In this document: in pieces, positions 24,527-33,669 of the stretch
Position numbering within the stretch: the stretch's first letter is position 1
How the letters are laid out: the number at the start of each line of letters is the position of its first letter
Assembly: GCF_900299535.1 (NCBI RefSeq)
Contig: NZ_OMKE01000026.1
Location: forward strand, 1 to 37,801
Direction: 5' to 3'
From: Aquimarina aquimarini
Lineage (GTDB): Bacteria; Bacteroidota; Bacteroidia; Flavobacteriales; Flavobacteriaceae
Length of the DNA stretch: 37,801 nucleotides
Made by a program: the position numbers and the translations under genes
Notes under the pieces: generated by a model
Database searches by the model: none
Seen by the model: the letters and a program-made list of their open reading frames with translations, nothing else
Told to the model about the DNA's origin: nothing

Positions 24527-27151
24527 ATGACAAAAAAACTACCTATTACGTATTTTACGTTACTCGCCTTATTAATATCAACATCGCTTTCTGCACAAAA
24601 AATACCTGGTGCTAACGGGAAAGAATACATCATTGGAGATATTAAAGTAACAGGCATTACCAGTTACAATGAAAATACCGTAATTACTTTTACTGGCCTT
24701 AAAAAAGGGGAACGTATTTTTCTACCAGGAGATAGAATAAGCAAGGTAATTAAAAAGCTATGGAATCTCGAACTATTTAGCGATATCAATTTTTACATCA
24801 GCAATGTAGAAGGCGAGGTTGCGGATCTAGAAATCAACATACAAGAGGTAGCTGAGCTAAACGAAGCCCGCATACAAGGGGTTAAAAAACGTAAAGCCGC
24901 AGAGTTGATCAAAGACAATGGGCTTACCAAAGGAGCTAAGGTTACCGAGAACCTCACCACAACTACACGAAACTTCATTACAAACAAGTATAAAAAAGAC
25001 GGATTCTTAAACACCAAAGTGGTAATCAACACTATTCCAATAAAAGATACCGTAAACAGTAATAAAGTAAATATGGTTGTTCTTATTGACAAAGGAGACC
25101 GTGTAAAAGTAGATAATATACTCATAGAAGGAAACGAGCAGCTATCTGATGCAAAGGTACGTAGTGCCATGAAAAATACTAAGCGCAAGAAGTTTCTCAG
25201 GTTCTGGAAAAGATCAAAATACATTAAAGCTGACTATAATGATGACAAAGACAACATCATTACAAAGTATAAAGAAAAAGGATATAGAGATGCGCGTATT
25301 ACCTCTGATAGTTTGATTGTAGAAGATGACAATAGCGTATCACTACAACTTAATGTAGAAGAAGGAAACAAATACCATTTTGGTAACATTACTTTTTTAG
25401 GTAACAGTGTTTATACAGATCGCCAGTTGGCCAGACAACTAGTAATCAAAAAAGGAGACACCTACAATGGTGTTCTTCTAGAAAAACAAATTGCAGACAA
25501 CACCAAACCCGATGCAAACGATCTTACCAACTTATACCAAAACAATGGTTATTTATTTTCATCTATTAATGCAGTAGAAACCAAAGTATACAACGATACT
25601 CTTGATTTTGAAATTAGAGTACGTGAAGGAAAGTTAACTTATTTTGATCATATTACCGTTACAGGAAACGACAAAACAAATGACCATGTAGTCTATAGAA
25701 CCCTTAGAACACAACCTGGTCAACGTTATAGTAAGGATCAAGTTGTAAGAACTGTTCGTGAATTAGGACAACTAGGATTTTTTGACCCAGAACAGTTAGA
25801 ACCTCAATTCCAAAACCCAAATCCTCAAGCAGGAACTATAGATATTAACTACCCTGTTGTAGAAAAAGGGTCTAGCCAGATAGAACTACAAGGTGGTTTT
25901 GGTGGTGGTGGTTTTGTAGGAACACTGGGGCTAGCATTTAGCAACTTCTCTATTCGTAACATTTTCAACAAAGAGTCATACAGCCCACTTCCTATGGGAG
26001 ATGGCCAAACATTAAGAGTAAGAGCACAAGCAAGTAGATTCTTTCAAACATACAGCCTTTCATTTGTAGAACCATGGCTAGGAGGTAAAAGACCCTATCA
26101 ATTATCTACCTCATTCTCACATACTATTCAGTTTTTATTAAACAACAGAACTCGTAATGTAGACAAAGACAGTAAATTCCTTATCACAGGAGGATCAATT
26201 GGTATTGCAAAAAGATTAGATTGGCCTGATAACTATTTTACTTTATCTCAGGCTATAAGTATCAGACATTACAACCTAAAGAACTATAACACGAGATTAT
26301 TCACCTTTGGTAACGGTTCTTCAAACGACCTATCATACACCATTGGACTTAATAGAAATAATACTACAGTAAACCCTATTTTCCCAACAGGAGGATCAGA
26401 ATTTAATATTGTAGCAAAACTTTCTGTACCCTACTCTCTTTTAGATGGGGTAGATTATAGTGAATTAGCTGATCGCAGAAAAGCTTTAGATGATCAATTG
26501 ACAGATAGAAATGCTAACCTTACAGCAATAGAGCGACAGGAAAAGCAAGATCAAATTGGAGCAATCGATCAAGAACGTTTTAAATGGCTAGAGTACTACA
26601 AACTTAAATTTGATGGTACATGGTACACTAGCTTAATAAACATTGGCAAAAAGCCTTTAGTGTTAAAAACAAAAGCTGAATATGGTTTCTTAGGCGCTTA
26701 TAATAATGATAGGGGTAATATTCCATTTGAGCGTTTCTTTTTAGGAGGTGATGGATTAGGAGCTACCAGTCTTGATGGTCGTGAGGTTATCTCACTAAGA
26801 GGATACAAAAACCAATCTATAACACCTCAAAGCAGAACTAATAATCAAGATTTTGATGCTGATGGGGCAACAATTTATAATAAATATTCGTTAGAGCTTC
26901 GTTATCCTATAACACTAAAGCCCGCAGCATCAATATATATGCTCGGATTTTTAGAGGGTGGAGCTTCTTATGACAGTTTTAAAACTTTTAATCCTTTTCA
27001 ATTAAGTCGCTCTGCTGGGGCAGGTTTACGAATCTTTATGCCAGCGTTTGGATTATTGGGTATTGATTTTGGATATGGATTTGATCCTATTCCAGGAGAG
27101 AATAGAGCTAATGGATGGGAAACTCATTTTATCATAGGACAACAATTTTAG
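24527..27151 (+). CDS. bamA: Outer membrane protein assembly factor BamA
   Basis: 874 residues from the ATG at 24527 (MTKKLPITYFTLLALLIS..., a clean signal peptide). The same frame stays open upstream within uppS, but that part has no signal peptide and would overlap uppS, so it is not the start. POTRA domains cover about residues 30-450 (five expected, with repeats such as VKVDNILIEGN and YHFGNITFLGNSVY), followed by the barrel starting near QLQGGFGGGGF and ending FIIGQQF. A charged segment within the barrel (about 642-691, rich in Asp, Arg, Lys, Gln) forms a long loop found in Bacteroidota BamA. It folds beta-barrels into the outer membrane. ompH genes follow directly. Confidence 0.95.
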   Translation: MTKKLPITYFTLLALLISTSLSAQKIPGANGKEYIIGDIKVTGITSYNENTVITFTGLKKGERIFLPGDRISKVIKKLWNLELFSDINFYISNVEGEVADLEINIQEVAELNEARIQGVKKRKAAELIKDNGLTKGAKVTENLTTTTRNFITNKYKKDGFLNTKVVINTIPIKDTVNSNKVNMVVLIDKGDRVKVDNILIEGNEQLSDAKVRSAMKNTKRKKFLRFWKRSKYIKADYNDDKDNIITKYKEKGYRDARITSDSLIVEDDNSVSLQLNVEEGNKYHFGNITFLGNSVYTDRQLARQLVIKKGDTYNGVLLEKQIADNTKPDANDLTNLYQNNGYLFSSINAVETKVYNDTLDFEIRVREGKLTYFDHITVTGNDKTNDHVVYRTLRTQPGQRYSKDQVVRTVRELGQLGFFDPEQLEPQFQNPNPQAGTIDINYPVVEKGSSQIELQGGFGGGGFVGTLGLAFSNFSIRNIFNKESYSPLPMGDGQTLRVRAQASRFFQTYSLSFVEPWLGGKRPYQLSTSFSHTIQFLLNNRTRNVDKDSKFLITGGSIGIAKRLDWPDNYFTLSQAISIRHYNLKNYNTRLFTFGNGSSNDLSYTIGLNRNNTTVNPIFPTGGSEFNIVAKLSVPYSLLDGVDYSELADRRKALDDQLTDRNANLTAIERQEKQDQIGAIDQERFKWLEYYKLKFDGTWYTSLINIGKKPLVLKTKAEYGFLGAYNNDRGNIPFERFFLGGDGLGATSLDGREVISLRGYKNQSITPQSRTNNQDFDADGATIYNKYSLELRYPITLKPAASIYMLGFLEGGASYDSFKTFNPFQLSRSAGAGLRIFMPAFGLLGIDFGYGFDPIPGENRANGWETHFIIGQQF

Positions 27152-27187
27152 TTTTGGCACGATTATTTCAATATACACACAAAAGTT

Positions 27188-28006
27188 ATGAAAACAAAGG
27201 GTCTTTTACTAGTTGCAGCAGTCAGTTTACTATTTTTTACAAATACAACAACCGCACAAAGAGGCATTAGAATTGGTTATATAGATATGGGATATATTCT
27301 AGAAAATGTTCCCGAATATAATGAAGCTTCTTCTGAGCTTGACACTAAAGTACAAAAGTGGAAAGTTGAAATAGAAGCTGAACTCAAAGAGGTTGAAGAA
27401 ATGCGTAAAGACCTGAATAACGAAAGAGTTTTATTGACCAAAGAATTAATTGAAGAAAGAGAAGAAGATATTGTTTTTAAAGAAAAAGAAATATTAGAAT
27501 ATCAGCAAAAACGTTTTGGCCCTAATGGTGATCTTTTTTTACAAAAGAAAAGATTAGTACAACCAGTACAAGATCAAGTTTTTGTTGCAGTTCAAGAAAT
27601 TGCAAAAAATAAGAAATACGACTTTATTTTTGACAAATCTGCCGATCTTGTTATGTTGTATTCTGCGGATCGATATGATATAAGTGATCAGGTATTACTG
27701 AGAATAAACAGAGCCTCAAAAAGAAAACAACTAAGCAATAAAAAAGACAAGAGAGCACTTGAAAGAGCCGAAAAAAGAAATGTAAACCAAGAAAAAGAAA
27801 TAAGCGATAGAGAAAGAGCAGCACAACAAAGATTATCGCAAAGAGAACAACTTTTAGCTGAACGTAAAGCTGAAAGAGATTCTATCAGAGCTGCAAAAAA
27901 GAAAGAATTTGAAGAAAGAAGAGCACGATTACTAGAATTACAAAAAAGAAAAAAGGATTCTATCAATGCTCTAAAAGCTCAAAAAGAAAATCTGAAAAAT
28001 AATTAA
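27188..28006 (+). CDS. OmpH/Skp-family periplasmic chaperone with charged C-terminal extension
   Basis: 272 residues with a signal peptide (MKTKGLLLVAAVSLLFFTNT...AQ). The OmpH domain covers about residues 25-165 (IGYIDMGYILENVPEY, a long coiled coil, then KKYDFIFDKSADLVMLYS). The last 90 residues or so, from about 175, are a highly charged coiled coil of Arg, Lys, Glu and Gln (ERAAQQRLSQREQLLAERKA), unlike the compact Skp of Proteobacteria. Skp carries unfolded outer-membrane proteins to BamA, which lies 36 bp upstream. The extension may add a binding surface or lengthen the tentacles; that is inference. Confidence 0.9.
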   Translation: MKTKGLLLVAAVSLLFFTNTTTAQRGIRIGYIDMGYILENVPEYNEASSELDTKVQKWKVEIEAELKEVEEMRKDLNNERVLLTKELIEEREEDIVFKEKEILEYQQKRFGPNGDLFLQKKRLVQPVQDQVFVAVQEIAKNKKYDFIFDKSADLVMLYSADRYDISDQVLLRINRASKRKQLSNKKDKRALERAEKRNVNQEKEISDRERAAQQRLSQREQLLAERKAERDSIRAAKKKEFEERRARLLELQKRKKDSINALKAQKENLKNN

Positions 28007-28083
28007 AAACATTCGTATCTATTTATACGATACTTAAGAAATTAATTTTATAAATTTATAACACTTATTAATATTATTTACAA

Positions 28084-28593
28084 ATGAAACAATTTAGAAC
28101 ATTACTAGTAGCTATTGCACTTATTATAGGAACTTCGAGTTTTGTAAATGCTCAGTCCAAAGTAGCGCATATTGCATCACAGGAACTAGTTGAATCAATG
28201 CCTGCTTTCAAAGCTGCAAAAAGTGAAATCGAAAAACTAAATAAAACGTATGATGCAGAGATCAGAAACATGATGCTGGAATTGCAAAATACAATGAAAA
28301 AATACCAAGCTGAAGCTGCTACTAAAACAGAAGAGGAAAATGCTAAAAGAGCACAAGAAGTACAAGCTACAGAAAAAAGTATCGGAGATTACAGAAATAA
28401 TGCAATCAAAGATCTTCAGAAAAAAGAAATTGAACTAATGAAGCCTATATACGAAAAAGCGCGTACATCTATTCAAAAAGTTGCTAGAGCTCAAGGTTTT
28501 CAGTATGTATTAGACTCTACCACAGGAACAGGAGTTATTATGGCTGATGGTAAAAACCTTATGGCAGACGTAAAAAAAGATTTAGGTATATAA
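28084..28593 (+). CDS. ompH: OmpH/Skp-family periplasmic chaperone
   Basis: 169 residues, the usual Skp size, with a signal peptide (MKQFRTLLVAIALIIGTSSFVNAQ). VAHIASQELVESMPAFKAA opens the family domain, a long charged coiled coil follows (about 45-125), then ARAQGFQYVLDSTTGTGVI closes it. It is a second, shorter member of the family beside the one at 27188, 77 bp downstream of it. Tandem OmpH genes after bamA are normal in Flavobacteriia. The terminator at 28618-28655 ends this block. Confidence 0.93.
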   Translation: MKQFRTLLVAIALIIGTSSFVNAQSKVAHIASQELVESMPAFKAAKSEIEKLNKTYDAEIRNMMLELQNTMKKYQAEAATKTEEENAKRAQEVQATEKSIGDYRNNAIKDLQKKEIELMKPIYEKARTSIQKVARAQGFQYVLDSTTGTGVIMADGKNLMADVKKDLGI

Positions 28594-28617
28594 CAACACT
28601 ACTTTAGTTTACAGAAT

Positions 28618-28655
28618 AAAAAAAACAGTGAGATCAATATTTCACTGTTTTTTTT
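28618..28655 (+). terminator. Terminator after the bamA-ompH block
   Basis: ACAGTGA (28625-28631) and TCACTGT (28642-28648) pair, flanked by an A tract before and a run of eight T after. It lies between ompH and murI. Confidence 0.8.
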
Positions 28656-28667
28656 ATTTTTGAACAA

Positions 28668-29468
28668 ATGATATTTACAATGCAAAACCAATCTATCGGT
28701 ATATTTGACTCTGGTGTTGGCGGAACTTCTATATGGAAAGAAATCGTTACACTACTACCTAATGAAGATACTATTTTTCTTGCCGATAGCCAGTATGCTC
28801 CTTATGGGAAACGCAGCAAAGAGGAAATTATCGAATTAAGCATTAAAAACACAGAGAAATTACTTAATTTAAATTCTAAAATCATTGTGGTCGCCTGTAA
28901 TACAGCAACTACAAATGCTATAAAAGTACTGCGCGCTACTTATGATATACCCATAATCGGAATAGAACCTGCAATAAAACCAGCGGCTATTCATACCAAA
29001 ACAAAAAAAGTTGGGGTTCTAGCCACCAAAGGCACCTTATCGAGTGAATTATTTACCAAAACCTCTGACCTATACACTCAAAACATAGAAGTTATTGAAG
29101 TGATAGGCACAGGGCTTGTTGAACTTATAGAAGCTGGTAAAATTGAGTCTAAAGAAATGCATACATTACTCAATACCTACATCTCCCCCATGCTAAAAAA
29201 AAACATTGACCATCTTGTTTTAGGATGCACACACTACCCATACCTCATCCCTGTTTTAAAAAAGACACTCCCAAAAAATGTATCTATTATTGATTCTGGA
29301 GAAGCCGTTGCAAGGCAAACCAAAGCTATTCTCACCACCAATAATCTATTAACCCACTCTACAAAAAATGGTAACCATACTATATATACTAATGGGGATA
29401 TCTCTATAATACAAGAGATACTTAAACCTATACCTAATAAGTACACCATAGAACAATTGAATTTTTAA
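28668..29468 (+). CDS. murI: Glutamate racemase
   Basis: 266 residues from ATG 28668; the ATG at 28680 (MQNQSIGIFDSG) gives 262 residues and is nearer to the usual start. IGIFDSGVGGTSI holds the first catalytic aspartate, VVACNTATTNAI the first cysteine (C77) and LVLGCTHYPYLIP the second (C187), the two-base racemase pair. It makes D-glutamate for peptidoglycan in the cytoplasm. It follows the envelope block but lies behind the terminator, so it may have its own promoter. Confidence 0.95.
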   Translation: MIFTMQNQSIGIFDSGVGGTSIWKEIVTLLPNEDTIFLADSQYAPYGKRSKEEIIELSIKNTEKLLNLNSKIIVVACNTATTNAIKVLRATYDIPIIGIEPAIKPAAIHTKTKKVGVLATKGTLSSELFTKTSDLYTQNIEVIEVIGTGLVELIEAGKIESKEMHTLLNTYISPMLKKNIDHLVLGCTHYPYLIPVLKKTLPKNVSIIDSGEAVARQTKAILTTNNLLTHSTKNGNHTIYTNGDISIIQEILKPIPNKYTIEQLNF

Positions 29469-29510
29469 TCCAGCACCCCTCTTCTAAGAAGATTTTAAAA
29501 AACAGTTTAC

Positions 29511-30047
29511 ATGAAAATAACACGTAACATATCAATCTTACTACTATCCACCATATTTTTAAGTTGTAATAATTACATTAAACAAGAAGCACCCACAAAA
29601 ATAATTTATATAGATCAGAAAACTGAATCTGATAATGAATCCCCAACTATAATTGGTGAATGGCATTTGGATTCTATTATTCATATTGATAATGGGATTA
29701 CAGGGAGCACACAATATCCATTTGCAACAATGGTCTGGGCATTTTCTGACAAAGGAACATACACTGTCACAAGACAAGAAGATGAACTTGAATTAACACC
29801 ACAATCAAATGATAGCCTGAAATCAAAATTCACAGCCGAAGTACAAAAAAAAGTTTTTAATGGTAAGTATCAACAAAAAGATAACAAACTCATCACATTT
29901 ATTTTTGGAGGAGAAACCAACTATCATATCAAAGAGAAATCAGACACTTTATTACTATTAGAATCTCAAAGATACCAAGTCCCTCCTATTAGTGAAGAAG
30001 ACAAAAATAAAATAACAAGACATTATTTTACCTATATAAAAAAATAG
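29511..30047 (+). CDS. Lipocalin-like lipoprotein of unknown function
   Basis: 178 residues. A lipoprotein signal ends at the cysteine of LSTIFLSCNN. The mature part contains IIGEWHLDSI and later strand-like segments with FSDKGTYTVTR and KLITFIFGGE, which by eye resemble the lipocalin-like domains common in Bacteroidota lipoproteins; this is a weak match. It lies 42 bp after murI and converges with the peptide precursor gene across a perfect terminator. Confidence 0.6.
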   Translation: MKITRNISILLLSTIFLSCNNYIKQEAPTKIIYIDQKTESDNESPTIIGEWHLDSIIHIDNGITGSTQYPFATMVWAFSDKGTYTVTRQEDELELTPQSNDSLKSKFTAEVQKKVFNGKYQQKDNKLITFIFGGETNYHIKEKSDTLLLLESQRYQVPPISEEDKNKITRHYFTYIKK

Positions 30048-30080
30048 CTCAAAAAATTTGAGCAGTAATCATACTACAAC

Positions 30081-30114
30081 AAACCATCTAAAGAAGAAGT
30101 TCTTTAGATGGTTT
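30081..30114. terminator. Bidirectional terminator between convergent genes
   Basis: AAACCATCTAAAGAA (30081-30095) and TTCTTTAGATGGTTT (30100-30114) are a perfect 15-bp stem with a GAAG loop, between the lipoprotein gene (+) and the peptide gene (-). A second small hairpin, CTCAAA/TTTGAG, lies at about 30049-30063. Confidence 0.8.
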
Positions 30115-30140
30115 GATATCATAACAAAAACGATGTGTTT

Positions 30141-30362
30141 TTAGCAGTAAATAGGCCCGCTAATTCCACCACCGCCTGTTCCTGTACCACCTCCAGTACC
30201 ACCACAGTTATCAGTATAACATGTTTGCCCAGGTTGATTACCTTGCCCAGCACAACTGTGCAACGATGGATTACCTGTTCCTCCTACAATAGATTTTGCA
30301 GCTAGATTAGAGATTTTAATTTTCTCAAGGGATAATTTTTTAGATGATTTTGATTTTTTCAT
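30141..30362 (-). CDS. GG-leader peptide precursor (class I lanthipeptide-like RiPP)
   Basis: 73 residues. The leader KKLSLEKIKISNLAAKSIVGG is of the type common in Bacteroidota natural-product precursors: a basic start, a leucine/isoleucine amphipathic stretch and a GG cleavage site at 27-28. The core of about 45 residues has four cysteines (C37, C48, C53, C73), several Ser/Thr, and a Gly/Thr-rich tail (GGTGGGTGTGGGG). Such precursors are exported and cleaved by peptidase-containing ABC transporters and some are modified. No lanthionine synthetase, radical SAM enzyme or transporter lies in the window, so modification is unknown. The next gene upstream on the same strand is a LytTR regulator ending at 30503. 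Confidence 0.75.
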   Translation of the reverse strand: MKKSKSSKKLSLEKIKISNLAAKSIVGGTGNPSLHSCAGQGNQPGQTCYTDNCGGTGGGTGTGGGGISGPIYC

Positions 30363-30502
30363 TATTTTGTGTTTTTATTAACCAATACAACAACAAAAAC
30401 ATTAAAAAAGTATAATTATTGCTTTATTTTAACTATTTTTAACATAAATAAATTATGTTTTTTGTTAAAAAATAATAAATATTTCTACTCCTACTCTATC
30501 AA
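30363..30502 (-). other. Upstream region of the peptide precursor gene
   Basis: A 140-bp very AT-rich gap with no strong TAnnTTTG box; a weaker TACTTTTT-type box on the minus strand lies about 50 bp before the start. The peptide gene could therefore be transcribed from the regulator gene as well as from its own promoter. Confidence 0.3.
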
Positions 30503-31234
30503 TCATTTAAAATAATCTAACAATGCCCCTTTTTTGGATGATGATACCGATAATTCTTTTCCAGAAGAAAGCACAACACTTCCTCCTTTACCTTTTTTAT
30601 ATCGTGTAACCTTACTTACATTCACCAAATAACTTTTATGTATTCTTATAAAACCGTGTGAACTCAAAGATTCTTCAAAATATTTCAGAGTTTTGCTAAC
30701 CAGTTTATTCCCTTTCTCTAAATAAATTTTGGTGTAATTATCATCTGCCTCACAATACAAAATATCAGAAATCTGTAGCACCTCAAATCCATCTTGTTGA
30801 GGAATTGTAATTTTACCTTCTGCTGAAGTAACTTTGGGAACTAATACAGTATCCAATAGTGCAGTTTCTCGTTGCTTGATATGAGTCACATGATCAACAG
30901 CTTTAATCAAATTATCGATTGCAATAGGTTTTAGCAAATAGTAAGTAGCCTGAGCATTCAACGCATCTACTGCATAGTGATCATAAGCGGTAACAAAAAC
31001 AATTTCAAAAGTACGATCAGGTACCTGTTCTAATAAATCAAATGCATTTCCGTATGGCATTTCTACATCCAAAAACAATACATCTGGTGTGTGAGATTTT
31101 AACAATTCTATTGTTTCTTGTACGCTAGCGGCTTCGCCTAATACAGTAACCGTTTTACAATATTTACTCAAATAATTTCTAAGAATAATTCTACTATTGG
31201 CTTCATCATCTACTATTATTGCAGTTACGTTCAT
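30503..31234 (-). CDS. LytTR-type response regulator
   Basis: 243 residues. The receiver domain (about 4-120) has the acidic pair in IIVDDEANS and the phosphoacceptor D56 in LFLDVEMP, then the conserved Thr/Ser and Lys positions (VTAYDHY, LLKPI). The LytTR DNA-binding domain (about 138-243) has YCEADDNYTKIYL, KTLKYFEESL and FIRIHKSYLVNV. LytTR regulators bind pairs of direct repeats. The start codon follows the histidine kinase stop with no gap (TAA then ATG), so the two genes are coupled. The peptide precursor gene lies 140 bp downstream. Confidence 0.95.
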   Translation of the reverse strand: MNVTAIIVDDEANSRIILRNYLSKYCKTVTVLGEAASVQETIELLKSHTPDVLFLDVEMPYGNAFDLLEQVPDRTFEIVFVTAYDHYAVDALNAQATYYLLKPIAIDNLIKAVDHVTHIKQRETALLDTVLVPKVTSAEGKITIPQQDGFEVLQISDILYCEADDNYTKIYLEKGNKLVSKTLKYFEESLSSHGFIRIHKSYLVNVSKVTRYKKGKGGSVVLSSGKELSVSSSKKGALLDYFK

Positions 31235-33454
31235 TTACTTGTCTTTCTTAAGAATTAATTTTACTTGTGTTCCTTCTGTATTATCATACAAATCAGACAC
31301 CACTACATCTACTTTGTCTTTATACATCTTATTGAGGATGGCAATTCTCTTTTTAATATTCCCCATTCCTTTAGAATTTTGTGATTTCTGATTTTGGGTT
31401 TTCAGTTCTTTAGATTTTTTACGCCCTATACCATCATCAGCAATAGTAATTACAATGCTATCATGAGCTATTTTCTCAAAACGTATTGACAACAACCCTT
31501 TTTCTTTTTTATATCGCAACCCATGCCAGACCGCATTCTCTACATAAGGTTGTAGCAACATAGGAGGTATCATATATGCTTCTACATCGATTTCTGGATC
31601 AACCTCAACTTTATATTCAAATTTATCTTGAAATCTAAAATGCTCTAATTGCACATAAATCTTAAGAAGTTCTATTTCTTTTTCTAATGGTATAAAATCC
31701 TCTTCACTATTTTCTAGTACCGCTCTCATCAATAAAGAGAAATCGGTGAGATATCTGTTTGCAGTTCTCTCATCACTTGTTGCAATAAATGTATTTACAG
31801 AGTTTAAAGCATTAAAAATAAAATGTGGATTCATTTGTGATCGCAACGATTTTAATGCCAAAAGGTTATTTGCATACCGTTGTTGCTTCATGTTTCTATA
31901 CATTAAGTATGCTGCAAGAAGTAATAAAAGAGTTAGTCCTATCAAAAAATAGATTATAATCTGTTGCCGTAAACTCTGTTGATTTATTAGCTCTTGCGAT
32001 GCAAATGCCAGTTCATACCTTACCTCATTGAGTTCTCTATCTTTCTCTAGCGTTGTAATACGGTTTGCTCTTTGTGAGAGTTCTCTACCAAATCGCGCCG
32101 CCTGAGATATTTCTTGATCTTTTTGAATGTATAGCTTATCAATAATCACTTCATACTCTTCAAAAGCCTTGGAAGCCTTTTTAAGTTCTCCTTTTTCTCT
32201 ATATACTTCTCCTAATTTCCTGGTAGCATCTTTTTGAACAATCAGATCATTTTTTGATGCGGCCTCTTTTATACTTTCCTCTAGATAAGGTATTGCCTCG
32301 TCATAAGCTTCTTGTGCCGCAAAGGCTCTGGCAATTTTATAATTTTGCACCTGCGTAGTAAGAGAGTTATCTTCTGCCTCAGGGGGTGCATCTTGAGCTT
32401 CCTCAAGTTCTTCTATATCCTCAATTGCTTCTTTTCTTAACTGTATCTCTTTCTCATAACTATTACTCTTGTTATAAAAATCTGCCGCAACAGTTCGTTG
32501 TCGCGCAGATATTTTTTTACTCTTCTGCTGTGCCAATTGCACAGAATTATCCAAGTATAGCTCTGCATCTTTTATATTTCCTTCCTGCTGTAATACTCCA
32601 GCCAACTTAGAATTCAAAAAGATTACTTTATCATCAAGTTTTTTTCGTTGACTTATAGAGAGTGCCTTATTATAATTTATTGTAGCTTTAGAATAATTCT
32701 GCAATCCTTTATAACTATCGCCCAATCCTTCATAAATCATAATTTTTTGAGAACTACTTATACGTGATTTCTGTAATTGATCAAAAGTAAGTAATGCCGA
32801 TTGATAGTTCTTATCTTCTAGTTGGGCGTATCCTAATTTGATTTTTACATCAACAGTATATTTATTTTTAAGACTTATCAGGTAATTACTTTCTGCAAGA
32901 TCAGGTTGTTTCCAGTATCTATATATATCTGCCAGCGTCTCAAACAGCACCGCTTTTTTATTTGCTGATGAGGGATCATCATCTCGTATGGTTTCTAATG
33001 CACTTGTTATATGCTCTATACTAGTAGCAGCATCTTTTTTTAAAGTGCTTTTTGCCGATTCTAGATTCTTGCGATATATAGACTCTGATTCTCTTTTCTT
33101 AGAATAAATAGATGATTTTGAAAGTTTCTTTTCTGGAATATCCTGAACCTCTATATCAATTCTTTGTCCATCTTTGATTGTATATCGTACTGTATTAAAA
33201 CTATCATGGGTAACAATAAGTTCATCTCCTACTCGTGCTTCTATCTTAAAATTACCAAAAGCATCAGTAGAAACAGCTCCTTTTCCTACCACCGTTATAG
33301 CTACATCTCTAATAGCTTTTCGAGTACTTTTCTCTTTTACAGAACCCTTGATACTCATAGATTCAGAACGTTTCACCCTAGTCTCTTGCTGTCCCAAAAC
33401 CAATACTGGCAAGAAACACAAAAACAATAATATCAAAACAATCTTCTTCATCAT
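31235..33454 (-). CDS. Sensor histidine kinase with carboxypeptidase-like and TPR sensor domains
   Basis: 739 residues. A signal peptide (MMKKIVLILLFLCFLPVLVLG), a CarboxypepD-regulatory-like beta domain (about 33-105, SIKGSVKEKSTRKAIRDVAI), five or more TPR units (about 130-440), a coiled coil, one transmembrane helix (about 498-518), then a LytS-type kinase core with H544 in RSQMNPHFIFNALNS and an ATPase domain with ENAVWHGL and IADDGIGRK. The TPR and beta domains are thus outside the cytoplasm and probably sense a protein or peptide. It phosphorylates the adjacent LytTR regulator. This domain order recurs in Flavobacteriia; the ligand is unknown. Confidence 0.92.
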   Translation of the reverse strand: MMKKIVLILLFLCFLPVLVLGQQETRVKRSESMSIKGSVKEKSTRKAIRDVAITVVGKGAVSTDAFGNFKIEARVGDELIVTHDSFNTVRYTIKDGQRIDIEVQDIPEKKLSKSSIYSKKRESESIYRKNLESAKSTLKKDAATSIEHITSALETIRDDDPSSANKKAVLFETLADIYRYWKQPDLAESNYLISLKNKYTVDVKIKLGYAQLEDKNYQSALLTFDQLQKSRISSSQKIMIYEGLGDSYKGLQNYSKATINYNKALSISQRKKLDDKVIFLNSKLAGVLQQEGNIKDAELYLDNSVQLAQQKSKKISARQRTVAADFYNKSNSYEKEIQLRKEAIEDIEELEEAQDAPPEAEDNSLTTQVQNYKIARAFAAQEAYDEAIPYLEESIKEAASKNDLIVQKDATRKLGEVYREKGELKKASKAFEEYEVIIDKLYIQKDQEISQAARFGRELSQRANRITTLEKDRELNEVRYELAFASQELINQQSLRQQIIIYFLIGLTLLLLLAAYLMYRNMKQQRYANNLLALKSLRSQMNPHFIFNALNSVNTFIATSDERTANRYLTDFSLLMRAVLENSEEDFIPLEKEIELLKIYVQLEHFRFQDKFEYKVEVDPEIDVEAYMIPPMLLQPYVENAVWHGLRYKKEKGLLSIRFEKIAHDSIVITIADDGIGRKKSKELKTQNQKSQNSKGMGNIKKRIAILNKMYKDKVDVVVSDLYDNTEGTQVKLILKKDK

Positions 33455-33669
33455 ACTTAATTAAAACAAGGTAAACTTAACCCATTTAGCTCGGATAATA
33501 AAATTCACTTTTCTTGATCATTCTATTTTACACCACTTTTTAACTATAAAAGAGAAACTTAACTAATCAAACAGGCATTCTTACTCATTGATCACCGATA
33601 TACCCTCATTTCAGGTTTTTAGCAAAAAAAGTTATCTATAGTTTTACTTCAACATTAAAAAAGAAAGCT

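Noticed and set aside
33164..33464. Plus-strand open frames opposite the histidine kinase N-terminus
   Set aside because: They are antisense frames of a well-supported gene, with no family features.
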